A stretch of DNA of 64,000 nt from CAVPMN01 sp963706425 (GTDB taxonomy: Bacteria > Actinomycetota > Acidimicrobiia > Acidimicrobiales > Acidimicrobilacustridaceae): the NCBI GenBank assembly GCA_963706425.1, contig CAVPMN010000001.1, positions 372,001-436,000 on the forward strand. Direction: 5' to 3'. Positions 46,949 to 54,853 of the stretch are shown here, piece after piece. The notes under the pieces were generated by a model that saw only the letters and a program-made list of their open reading frames with translations, had not been told where the DNA came from and made no database searches. The position numbers and the translations under genes are program-made. The number at the start of each line of letters is the position of its first letter. Position 1 is the first letter of the stretch.

Positions 46949-47467
46949 ATGGCCCGCTATGTCGCTGTCGTCGACTCCCCCCTTTCCGTCGAAGAGGCGT
47001 TCGCCTCCCTGGCCGATCTCCGACGCTTCGCCGAGTGGGACCCCGGCGTGGCGTCGTCTGTGCAGGTGACCCCCTCCGCCGACAGCCACGACGGCCCCGG
47101 GCTCGGTGCGACCTACGATCTGACGCTCGCCCCGCCATCGGCACCGCTGCGGCTGCGCTATCGGGTCATCGAGTTCGACCCCCCGAATCGGATCGTGGTC
47201 GAGGCCGCCAACCGGCTGCTTTGCTCCTACGACACCATCTCGGTCGCAGCTTCGGCGACCGGCTCGCTCGTGGTCTACGACGCCGAGTTGCGCTTGCCGT
47301 TCCCCCTCGCCCTGGCCGACCCGGTCCTCGGGCCGGTCTTCAACGTGATCGGAGATCGGGCCGCCACGGGCCTACGCCGGTTCCTCGAGAGTGACCACGC
47401 AGAGGATGACGCGGTCGTCCGTCCGGTCGCTGACGAGTCCGGCGCCACGCTCGGCCGATCGTCGTGA
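46949..47467 (+). CDS. SRPBCC (polyketide cyclase/START-like) family protein
   Basis: This 172-residue SRPBCC protein reads ARYVAVVDSPLSVEEAFASL, DLRRFAEWDPGVASSVQV and RYRVIEFDPPNRIVVEA. This is a hydrophobic-ligand pocket fold with no catalytic signature. GAGAAG lies just before the ATG. The following SDR gene starts within its stop (GTGA). The pair is common in Actinobacteria, where the SRPBCC protein may present or bind the SDR substrate. Confidence 0.88.
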   Translation: MARYVAVVDSPLSVEEAFASLADLRRFAEWDPGVASSVQVTPSADSHDGPGLGATYDLTLAPPSAPLRLRYRVIEFDPPNRIVVEAANRLLCSYDTISVAASATGSLVVYDAELRLPFPLALADPVLGPVFNVIGDRAATGLRRFLESDHAEDDAVVRPVADESGATLGRSS

Positions 47468-48462
47468 TGGGCCTGGCCGACCTGGTCGACGGAGCGCTCG
47501 AGCTGCCCGTCGTCCCCAGCTACACGCGCTTCGGCCCGATGATCCGGCGACACGTCGACCACTGGACGCCGCTCGACTCCTACGACCTGACCGGTCGGGT
47601 GGTCGTGCTCACCGGCGCGACCTCGGGCCTCGGTCTGGCCGCCGCCCGTCGTCTGGCCGACCTCGGGGCCACCCTGGTCCTCGTCGGCCGCGACCAGGCC
47701 AAGCTCGATGAGGTCCGCTCCGAGCTGGCCGAGCACACACGCGCCGGTGACGTCCGCGCCGTGGTGGCCGACCTGGGTGATCTCGACCAGGTCCGCGCTG
47801 CGGCCGACACGATTCTCGACACCTGCCCCAACGTGCACGTCCTCGTGCACAACGCCGGCGCACTGACCCCAACTCGGCAAATCAGCCCCAACGGCACCGA
47901 GCTCACGATCGCGTCGCAGGTCGACGGGCCGTTCCTGCTCACCTCGCTGCTGCTCGACCGACTGGCCTCGTCGGCCCCGTCGCGCGTGCTGACGATGTCG
48001 TCAGGGGGCATGTACTCGCAAGGCCTGGATGTCGCCCATCTCGAGATGGGCGACGACGACTACCGCGGGAGTGTGGCCTACGCCCGAGCCAAGCGGGCGC
48101 AGGTCACGCTCAACGAGATGTGGGCCGAGCGCCATGCCGATCGTGGCGTGGTGTTCCATGCGCTCCACCCCGGGTGGGCCGACACCCCGGGCGTGCGGGC
48201 GTCACTCCCGAGGTTCCGACGGGTGCTCGGTCCCCTGTTGCGGTCACCCGACGACGGCGCCGACACCTTGGTCTGGCTGGCCGCGGACGATGGCGCGCCG
48301 CTCGAGACGAACGGTTGTTTCTGGCTCGACCGCCGACCCCGACCGATCCATCTCCTGCCGACCACGAAGGCCAGCGACACACCCGAGGAACGGGAGCGCC
48401 TGTGGGGCCGATGCGTCGCCCGCACCGGCGCAGGTGCCACGGTCAGTCGCCGGGAAGGCTGA
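47464..48462 (+). CDS. SDR family oxidoreductase (dehydrogenase/reductase SDR12-like)
   Basis: This 332-residue classical-type SDR has an N-terminal extension of about 40 residues before the Rossmann motif VVVLTGATSGLGLAAARRL. It also has VLVHNAGALTP (NAG), the catalytic Ser TMSSGGMYSQG, and YARAKRAQVTL (YxxxK). HALHPGWADTPGV is typical of the DHRS12 group, whose substrates are unsettled. GTG 47464 or ATG 47467 may start it. Its 3' end overlaps the AhpD-like gene by 20 bases, tail to tail. Confidence 0.92.
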   Translation: MMGLADLVDGALELPVVPSYTRFGPMIRRHVDHWTPLDSYDLTGRVVVLTGATSGLGLAAARRLADLGATLVLVGRDQAKLDEVRSELAEHTRAGDVRAVVADLGDLDQVRAAADTILDTCPNVHVLVHNAGALTPTRQISPNGTELTIASQVDGPFLLTSLLLDRLASSAPSRVLTMSSGGMYSQGLDVAHLEMGDDDYRGSVAYARAKRAQVTLNEMWAERHADRGVVFHALHPGWADTPGVRASLPRFRRVLGPLLRSPDDGADTLVWLAADDGAPLETNGCFWLDRRPRPIHLLPTTKASDTPEERERLWGRCVARTGAGATVSRREG

Positions 48463-49093
48463 TCGACCGGCCGACGTCGAGCGCCGACACCCCCTCAGGA
48501 CCGATCACCTCGACGACCGGCTCGTCGCGATCGTCGAACTCGGTCCTGAGGGCACGGCTCATCACTGCGTGCATCTCGTAGAGCGCCGTGATGTACGTGA
48601 GCTCGAGGATCTCTTCGTCAGAGAGATGGCGACGGAGGTCGTCGAAGAGCTCGTCGGCCATCCGGCCCCCGTCGTAGACGAGCGCATCGGTGTAGGCCAA
48701 CACCGCCCGCTCGGTCCCGTCGAAGCAGGTCGCGACCGGCCACGAGGGGATCGCCTTGATCTTCTCCTCGGGCATGCCGAGCGCCCGACACGACTTGCAG
48801 TGCTGGGAGAACACGAACTGGCTGCCACGCGCCCAACCGGCGCGCGTCTGACCGAGCTCGCGCAGCTTCGGGTCGAGCCGGCGCGAAGGGCTCTGGTACA
48901 GGCCGAACCCGTCGACGGCATGCTGCAAGATGTCGGGCACCAGCGCGAACACCGTCCACCAGTCTCCCGGTGTGCCGGTGGCCGTCCCCGGCTCGTCCAC
49001 CGGGTCGCGCCCGGCTCCGAAGAGCAGGTCGTACATCAGGCCGACGATGGGCGCGTTGTCATCGGAACGGTGCACTTGGCCGAGACGGGGCAT
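48443..49093 (-). CDS. Carboxymuconolactone decarboxylase/AhpD-like protein
   Basis: This 216-residue, mostly helical protein has an AhpD-type CxxC in FSQHCKSCRALGM. The downstream His that completes the AhpD proton relay (CxxCxxxH) is Gly here, so peroxidase-partner activity is uncertain. A second helical block TERAVLAYTDALVYDGGRM is typical of CMD repeats. The ATG at 49093 is chosen because GGAG lies six bases before it. It is divergent from the DUF4389 gene. Confidence 0.85.
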   Translation of the reverse strand: MPRLGQVHRSDDNAPIVGLMYDLLFGAGRDPVDEPGTATGTPGDWWTVFALVPDILQHAVDGFGLYQSPSRRLDPKLRELGQTRAGWARGSQFVFSQHCKSCRALGMPEEKIKAIPSWPVATCFDGTERAVLAYTDALVYDGGRMADELFDDLRRHLSDEEILELTYITALYEMHAVMSRALRTEFDDRDEPVVEVIGPEGVSALDVGRSISLPGD

Positions 49094-49148
49094 GGTCTTC
49101 TCCGGGTCAGTCGATCGGGGCGCCCAGGCTCTCACGTGACGCGTCAAA

Positions 49149-49180
49149 CCTTTCCGAGAACACCCGCGCACGCGGAAAGG
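49149..49180. promoter_or_regulatory. Inverted repeat in a divergent intergenic region
   Basis: CCTTTCCG and CGGAAAGG are separated by 16 bases, midway between the starts of the AhpD-like gene (49093) and the DUF4389 gene (49257). This could be an operator acting on both. No regulator gene is adjacent. Confidence 0.35.
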
Positions 49181-49256
49181 ACCTTCAGCCCTCGCAGCGC
49201 GAGGCAGGACGCGAGAGCATGCTGGTGCTGCATCTCGTCGACCGAGGGAGACAGCC

Positions 49257-50786
49257 ATGAGCACGCCAGGTGACGCGCCTCCCGCTCCACCCAGCCCGCC
49301 CGCATCGAGTTGGCCGACACCCGACTCGCCGGCTCGCCAACGGGTTCCGGTCGGGTCGATCATCCTCGTGGTCCTCGGAGCGTTGCTCGCGTTGACCGCG
49401 CTGGCACCGCTGGGCGTGGGCACCGCCTTGGTCTGGGCCAACGCCACGCAGCGCGACGACGACGGCTTCTACTCGACCTCTGTCGAGCGCTTCGAGACCA
49501 CCTCGTTCGCCATCACGTCCGACGAGATCGATCTGGGTAGCGGACCGGGCGAGGAGCGCTTCCTCGACCTCGGCGACATCGCCACGGTCCGTCTGCAGGT
49601 CGAGAGCAACAGCGAGCAACCGGTCTTCGTCGGCATCGCATCACGCGACGACGTGGCCCAGTTCCTCAGCGGCGCGGCGTACGCGCAGATCGACGACGTG
49701 CGGTTCGGGCCGTTCGGGGTCGACTATCGCTACCAGGATGGTGGCCGTCCGGCGAACAGGCCCGGGCAGTCGGACATCTGGGTGGCGTCGGCCCAGGGCC
49801 CCGGACGCCAGACCCTCGAATGGGATCTCGAGTCGGGCCGCTGGGCGGTGGTGGTCATGAACGCTGACGCCTCCCAGGGCGTCAGCGTCAACGCGTCTGC
49901 GGGAGTGAAGGCGTCGTGGGTGCTGCCGCTCGGCGTCGTCCTACTCGTCGTCGGCGGCCTGATGCTGGTCGTCGGCGCCGTCCTCGTGGTGCTCGGGGTG
50001 GTGATGCTCGCCCGCGGCACGCACATCAACCTCACCGGTGAGCATCCGGCTGCCGGGCCTCCCGTGCGCCTCGAGGGTCATCTCGACGGCGCGCTCAACC
50101 GTTGGCTGTGGCTGGTCAAGTGGGTACTCCTCATTCCCCACGTCATCGTGCTCGCCGTGCTCTGGCTGGTGTTCTCGGTCGTGACCGTCGTCGCGTTCTT
50201 CGCCATCCTCTTCACGGAGCGCTACCCGAGGTCGCTGTTCGAATTCAACGCCGGAGTCCTGCGCTGGACCTGGCGGGTCACCTTCTACGGCTACAGCGCG
50301 CTGGGCACCGACCGCTACCCACCCTTCAGCCTGGGCGCCGAGCCCGACTACCCGGCCACGCTCGAGATCGCCTACCCCGAGCGCCTCAGCCGTGGCTTGG
50401 TGCTCATCAAGTGGTGGCTGCTGGCCATTCCGCACTACCTGGTGCTCGGGGTGATCGGCGGGGGCCTGTTCCTGGGCTTCGGAGATCGCTACGCCGCGGC
50501 GGGTGCGTTCGGAGGCCTCATCGGGCTGCTCGTGCTGTTCGCAGGTGTCGGTCTGCTGTTCACCGGTGTCTACCCGCGTGGCATCTTCGACTTCGTGCTC
50601 GGTCTCGACCGTTGGGTCTACCGGGTGATCACCTACGTGGCGTTGATGCGCGACGAGTACCCGCCGTTCCGACTCGACCAGGGTGGCGACGAGCCCGCAC
50701 CTCCCCCACCGCCACTGCCACCCTCCGACGCAGCGACACAGACCGAGCCTGACCCGGAAGCGGTCACCGAGGTGTCGCCGATCTGA
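49257..50786 (+). CDS. DUF4389 membrane protein with duplicated C-terminal domain
   Basis: This 509-residue protein has a Pro-rich cytosolic start, a helix (VPVGSIILVVLGALLALTAL), an exposed beta domain of about 170 residues, then a double-helix region (PLGVVLLVVGGLMLVVGAVL). Two DUF4389 units follow: the first around WLVKWVLLIPHVIVLAVLW with ERYPRSLFEFNAGVLRW, the second around LIKWWLLAIPHYLVLGVIGG with GVYPRGIFDFVLGLDRW. A Pro/acidic tail ends it. The function is unknown. GAGGGAG precedes the ATG. Confidence 0.88.
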   Translation: MSTPGDAPPAPPSPPASSWPTPDSPARQRVPVGSIILVVLGALLALTALAPLGVGTALVWANATQRDDDGFYSTSVERFETTSFAITSDEIDLGSGPGEERFLDLGDIATVRLQVESNSEQPVFVGIASRDDVAQFLSGAAYAQIDDVRFGPFGVDYRYQDGGRPANRPGQSDIWVASAQGPGRQTLEWDLESGRWAVVVMNADASQGVSVNASAGVKASWVLPLGVVLLVVGGLMLVVGAVLVVLGVVMLARGTHINLTGEHPAAGPPVRLEGHLDGALNRWLWLVKWVLLIPHVIVLAVLWLVFSVVTVVAFFAILFTERYPRSLFEFNAGVLRWTWRVTFYGYSALGTDRYPPFSLGAEPDYPATLEIAYPERLSRGLVLIKWWLLAIPHYLVLGVIGGGLFLGFGDRYAAAGAFGGLIGLLVLFAGVGLLFTGVYPRGIFDFVLGLDRWVYRVITYVALMRDEYPPFRLDQGGDEPAPPPPPLPPSDAATQTEPDPEAVTEVSPI

Positions 50787-50802
50787 TCCGCCGGGCTGCG
50801 AG

Positions 50803-51741
50803 TCAGCTCAGCGTGCGCTCCAACCAGGCGAGCAGGTCGGCGTGCACCTCGTCGCGATTGATCTCGTTGAGCATCTCGTGGCGGCCGCCCTCGTAGAGCC
50901 GCAGCTCCACGTCGGTCAGCCCGAGAGCGCGATAGGCGTCGGCCAGAGCCCGCGGGCCGTCGCCCATCGCCCCCACCGGATCGTGGTCGCCGGCGAACAC
51001 GTAGACCGGCAGGGTCGTCGGGATCTGAGCGAGACGTTCGGGCGAGGTGAGCTCGTTCCCGTGCGCCAACATGTCGGCGACGAACCCACTCGTGAGGACC
51101 ACGTCGTCGCCACACAACGGATCGTCGACGTAGGCCCGCACCTCCGCTGCGTCTCGCGACAACCACTCGTAGCCGGTGAGCGTGCTCGCGTCGGGGGCCG
51201 CGTCGACGAACGGTTGGTTGAAGCCGGCGAACACCTGCGTGAACAGCTCCGACGGCTGATCGGCGGCGTCACCCTCGGCGCCGGCGACGAAGATGTCGAT
51301 GATCGACTGGTCGGTGATGGGCGCAGGCGGTCCGGACAGCACCACCCCGGCGAGCTCGCCGCCCCAGCGCGGCAGATAGCCCTGCACCAGCGCGGCGCCC
51401 ATGCTGTGACCGAAGAGCACGAGGGGCACTTCTGCCACCTCAGCGTGCTCGTGGGCACCGATCTCGTGCAGATCGTCGACCTTGGCGAGCCATCCGCCCG
51501 GACGGGCCACGCCGAGCGTGCCGTGATCGGTGCCGCTGCGCCCGTGTCCTCGTTGATCGTGGGCCACGACCTGGAAGTCGGCGTCGGTGAGGACCGATGC
51601 GAGCCGCCGGTAGCGTGCCGCGTGCTCGGAGGCGCCGTGGGAGATCTGCACGATCGCCCGGACGGGCCCGTCGGGTGACCAGCGATAGACGTGCAGCGGG
51701 GTGCCGTCGGAGGCTTCGAGGACGAACTCGGTCTCGCGCAT
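50803..51741 (-). CDS. Alpha/beta hydrolase (monoacylglycerol lipase-like)
   Basis: This 312-residue serine hydrolase of the lysophospholipase/monoacylglycerol lipase group has oxyanion region IVQISHGASEHAARY, nucleophile elbow LFGHSMGAALVQGYL, acid in VFAGDHDPVGAMGDG and catalytic His in YEGGRHEMLNEINRDEV. It probably cleaves monoacylglycerols or lysolipids. The ATG at 51741 begins the domain, and sequence upstream in frame is not protein-like. It is convergent with the DUF4389 gene and divergent from the 51858 gene. Confidence 0.93.
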   Translation of the reverse strand: MRETEFVLEASDGTPLHVYRWSPDGPVRAIVQISHGASEHAARYRRLASVLTDADFQVVAHDQRGHGRSGTDHGTLGVARPGGWLAKVDDLHEIGAHEHAEVAEVPLVLFGHSMGAALVQGYLPRWGGELAGVVLSGPPAPITDQSIIDIFVAGAEGDAADQPSELFTQVFAGFNQPFVDAAPDASTLTGYEWLSRDAAEVRAYVDDPLCGDDVVLTSGFVADMLAHGNELTSPERLAQIPTTLPVYVFAGDHDPVGAMGDGPRALADAYRALGLTDVELRLYEGGRHEMLNEINRDEVHADLLAWLERTLS

Positions 51742-51857
51742 GACCGCAATGTAGGCCCCCAGCAGGCGGGTGAGGGCCGGCGATGGCGGACGATCGTCGC
51801 CCAGGATGGGCCTTTGTTCTCTGCCGCCAGAGCCCTCCCCCCGCCAACGATGGTGGG

Positions 51858-52208
51858 ATGGCACTTCGACGGGTCGACCTCGCCATCCTCTGCACGATCT
51901 TGCTGGTGGCTCTCGTGGGCGCCGTCGACGCCGCCATCGCGGTCGAGCCCGATCTCGTGGCCCTCATGGTCATCATCGCCACGCTGGCGGTGGGCCTGCT
52001 CGTCCGCAACGCCAGCGGCCGCCGGGCGATGACGGTGCGCGCCGATCTGGCTCGCTGGGTGCGCCGGCGAGAGGCCCTCACCGGCGACTCCCCCGATGCG
52101 CTCGTCGACCGAGCGTTGGCGGTCTACCGCGTGCAGCTCGGGGAGGCGTCCGACGACCAGCACGCAACCCGCACGACGACCTCCATGACGTGCCAATCCA
52201 CGAGGTGA
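51858..52208 (+). CDS. Small two-helix membrane protein coupled to the dikinase gene
   Basis: This 116-residue protein has two close transmembrane helices (LAILCTILLVALVGAVDAAI and LVALMVIIATLAVGLLV) and a basic cytosolic tail with RADLARWVRRREALTGDSPD. That tail resembles short tails of 'DUF'-type actinobacterial proteins, but I cannot name it. GGTGGG lies just before the ATG. Its stop overlaps the GTG of the dikinase (GTGA), so the two are co-translated. It may place the partner at the membrane. Confidence 0.75.
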   Translation: MALRRVDLAILCTILLVALVGAVDAAIAVEPDLVALMVIIATLAVGLLVRNASGRRAMTVRADLARWVRRREALTGDSPDALVDRALAVYRVQLGEASDDQHATRTTTSMTCQSTR

Positions 52209-54853
52209 GCGTGTCGACCGAGCTCCAATGCCCGCTCGACGGGCAGGGTGCACCGGTGGCCGTGGTCGGCGGCAAGGGTGCTTGGCTCGACCGACTGGTC
52301 GCGGCCGGCTTCGCGGTCCCTCGCTGCGCAGCCGTCACCACCGACGCCTACCGACTCGCGGCCACGGCTCCCGACGTCGCCGCCCTGATCAGCGAGCTGG
52401 TCGCCGGCCCTCTCCCCGATCCGGACGACTACGACCGCGAGCAGGCGCGCATCGACGCGGTGTTCCTCTCCGCCGAGCTCCCCGACGAAGTCTCCGAAGC
52501 CATCCGCGACGCCGCCGCGTGGTGTCGTGCGCCGGGCACGCTGCTGGCGGCGCGTTCGTCCGCCACGGCCGAGGACATGTCCACCACATCGTTCGCGGGC
52601 CAGTACCGATCGTTCCTCGAGCTCACCGACGAGGCCGAGGTGGAGCACGCCGTGCGACTGGTGTGGGCCTCGCTGTGGTATCCGGCGCCACGCGCCTACC
52701 GGCGCTACCACCACATCGACGAGTCCGCCCTGGCCATGGCTGTCGTCCTCATGGAGATGGTGCCGGCCGAGCAGGCGGGCGTGGCCTTCACCGTCGATCC
52801 CGGTGGCACCCCCGACGTCGTGCGGGTCGAGACCGTCGAAGGACTCGGGGAGCAGCTCGTCTCCGGCCAGGTCACCCCCAGCGTGACGCTGGTGCCACGC
52901 CCTGGGCCCGGCGCGGCACCAACCGCACCGAACGGACACCTCGCGACGCGGGTGGCGGCGCTGGCGCTCGCCGTCGAAGACGCCTTCGGTGCGCCTCAGG
53001 ACATCGAATGGGCCCGGACCGGCAACCAGCTCGTGGTCTTGCAGGCCCGGCCCATCACGACCGTCGGGGCCACGCCCGACGACGACGGCTTCGACACGGT
53101 CACCACGGCCGACGCGCACTGGACGACCGCAGGCATCGCCGAGATGCTGCCCGGGGCGATGGGGCCCCTCGAGTGGGAGACCACCGGTCTGTTGCTCGAA
53201 GAGGCGTTCCGGCGGCTCTTCGACGACCTGCAGGTACTCGATCACATCGACGACCAGGCCCGGATCGTCGGCCGTTTCCGCGGTCGGGCCGCGCTGAACC
53301 TCGGTTTGATCGAACAGATGGCGGTGGCTCTGCCGGGAGGCTCACCCACGGAGGTCGAGCAGCAGTACTTCGGGCGGTCTGCCGGTGAGCACCCCGTCAC
53401 CGAGAAGGCGCGGCGCCGCGGCCGCCTGCGCACCGCACGTCACGACCTCACCGTGCTGCGCGTCGAGCGGCAGGCGAACCGCGAAGCGGAGACGGTCATC
53501 GAGGCCATCGACGAACTGCTCCAGATGTCCACGCCACTCGACCTGGCGACGGCTGAGCTGCTCGTGAGACGCCGCCGACTGCTCGACCTCGGAGCACGCG
53601 CCATGGCGGCGGAGACGGTGGTGGCCGCGTCCGCGGTGGCGGCCTATCGGCGGCTCGAAGGCTGGCTGCGACGCCGATTCGAGCGGGTCGAAGCCGAGCG
53701 GTGGGCCCAGCGGATCACGAGCGGTTCCGGCCCGATGCCCTGGTGGCAGACCGTGCTCGAAACCGGTGCTGACGCTCCGGAGATCGTGGCCATCATCACC
53801 GACAACGACTCGTGGACCGACGCCGAGCGCCAGCTGCGCGCCACCGACGTGGGCACGCGTTTCTGCACCACCCTCGCCGAGGCTGCCCGGCGGGCCGGTT
53901 CCGCAGCCATCTTCGGCGGACCGACCTGGTCGGAACAGCCGGATCAGGTCTGGGCGACCGTGCGCGCCGCGCACGCCCGGGGCGCCGTCCCGTCCACCGG
54001 TGGGCCGACGGTCGCGCCCGACACGTGGGCCGAGCTGGTGACGAGCGTCCAGGCCCTGCCCGACTGGAACCGGACCCGGGCGCTCACCCTGCAGCTGATC
54101 GACGTGCGGCTGTCAATGCTGCGACGGCTCATCGATGACGCCGTCGAGTTGCTCGATCGACGCGAGCGGACCAAGGCAGCCGTGCTCGCACTTGGGGGCG
54201 AGGTGCGGCGCATCCACCTCGAGATCGGACGCCGACTGGTCGACCGAGGGCTGCTCGAAGTGGTCACCGACGTGCGCCTCCTCGGTGAGGCCGAGGTGCT
54301 GGCGAGCGCAGCATCGAACGCACCGAGCCTGGCCGAGCTCGGGCGCCGACGACGCTGGCTCGAGCGCTGCGAGGTCGAGCCCGGCCTGCCCCATCGCTTC
54401 CGCGGGCGTCCTGCTGCGCCGGTGGCGACGACCCCACAGGGCCAATCCCAATTCCACGGCTGGGGGGCGGGACCAGGCGTCCAGACCGGTCGCGCCTGCG
54501 TCCTGCGCCATCCGAGCGGCGAGCTACAGCGGGGCGACGTGCTCGTGGCGCCCACCACCGACGCCTCGTGGTCTCCGATGTTCCTGCTCGCGGGGGCCAT
54601 CGTCGTGGAGCAGGGGGGTCCGCTGTCGCATGCCGCCATCGTGGCGCGCGAGCTCGGGATCCCTGCGGTGCTCAACGTGCCGGGCATCGTCGCCGCCCTC
54701 GAGGGCCGACGGCACACCGTCACCGTCGATGGCGATCGCGGGGTGGTGGTGGTCGATCCGGGTGATCCCGGTGATCGCGACGAGGCGGAACGGCCACTCG
54801 CCGTGTCGCAGTCCCCCGCTGACGAGCGACCCCTCGACGAGGTCGAGCCATGA
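52205..54853 (+). CDS. PEP-synthase/PPDK-family dikinase, rifampin-phosphotransferase-like architecture
   Basis: This 882-residue protein has an N-terminal PPDK-type ATP-binding domain (VVGGKGAWLDRLVAAGFAVP, LAARSSATAEDMSTTSFAG, AGVAFTVDPGG, to about 320). A helical middle of about 430 residues follows, then a C-terminal swivelling phospho-His domain (EQGGPLSHAAIVARELGIPA, His near 808). The PEP/pyruvate TIM barrel is missing. This order and length match rifampin phosphotransferase (RPH), in which the middle binds the acceptor, rather than PEP synthase. The acceptor is unknown, and rifampin inactivation is not implied. It is coupled at both ends: GTGA with the small membrane protein, ATGA with the PhoD-like gene. 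Confidence 0.85.
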   Translation: MSVSTELQCPLDGQGAPVAVVGGKGAWLDRLVAAGFAVPRCAAVTTDAYRLAATAPDVAALISELVAGPLPDPDDYDREQARIDAVFLSAELPDEVSEAIRDAAAWCRAPGTLLAARSSATAEDMSTTSFAGQYRSFLELTDEAEVEHAVRLVWASLWYPAPRAYRRYHHIDESALAMAVVLMEMVPAEQAGVAFTVDPGGTPDVVRVETVEGLGEQLVSGQVTPSVTLVPRPGPGAAPTAPNGHLATRVAALALAVEDAFGAPQDIEWARTGNQLVVLQARPITTVGATPDDDGFDTVTTADAHWTTAGIAEMLPGAMGPLEWETTGLLLEEAFRRLFDDLQVLDHIDDQARIVGRFRGRAALNLGLIEQMAVALPGGSPTEVEQQYFGRSAGEHPVTEKARRRGRLRTARHDLTVLRVERQANREAETVIEAIDELLQMSTPLDLATAELLVRRRRLLDLGARAMAAETVVAASAVAAYRRLEGWLRRRFERVEAERWAQRITSGSGPMPWWQTVLETGADAPEIVAIITDNDSWTDAERQLRATDVGTRFCTTLAEAARRAGSAAIFGGPTWSEQPDQVWATVRAAHARGAVPSTGGPTVAPDTWAELVTSVQALPDWNRTRALTLQLIDVRLSMLRRLIDDAVELLDRRERTKAAVLALGGEVRRIHLEIGRRLVDRGLLEVVTDVRLLGEAEVLASAASNAPSLAELGRRRRWLERCEVEPGLPHRFRGRPAAPVATTPQGQSQFHGWGAGPGVQTGRACVLRHPSGELQRGDVLVAPTTDASWSPMFLLAGAIVVEQGGPLSHAAIVARELGIPAVLNVPGIVAALEGRRHTVTVDGDRGVVVVDPGDPGDRDEAERPLAVSQSPADERPLDEVEP

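Noticed and set aside
52205..54853. Phosphoenolpyruvate synthase
   Set aside because: The PEP/pyruvate TIM-barrel domain is absent and the phospho-His domain is at the C-terminus, which fits the rifampin-phosphotransferase layout.
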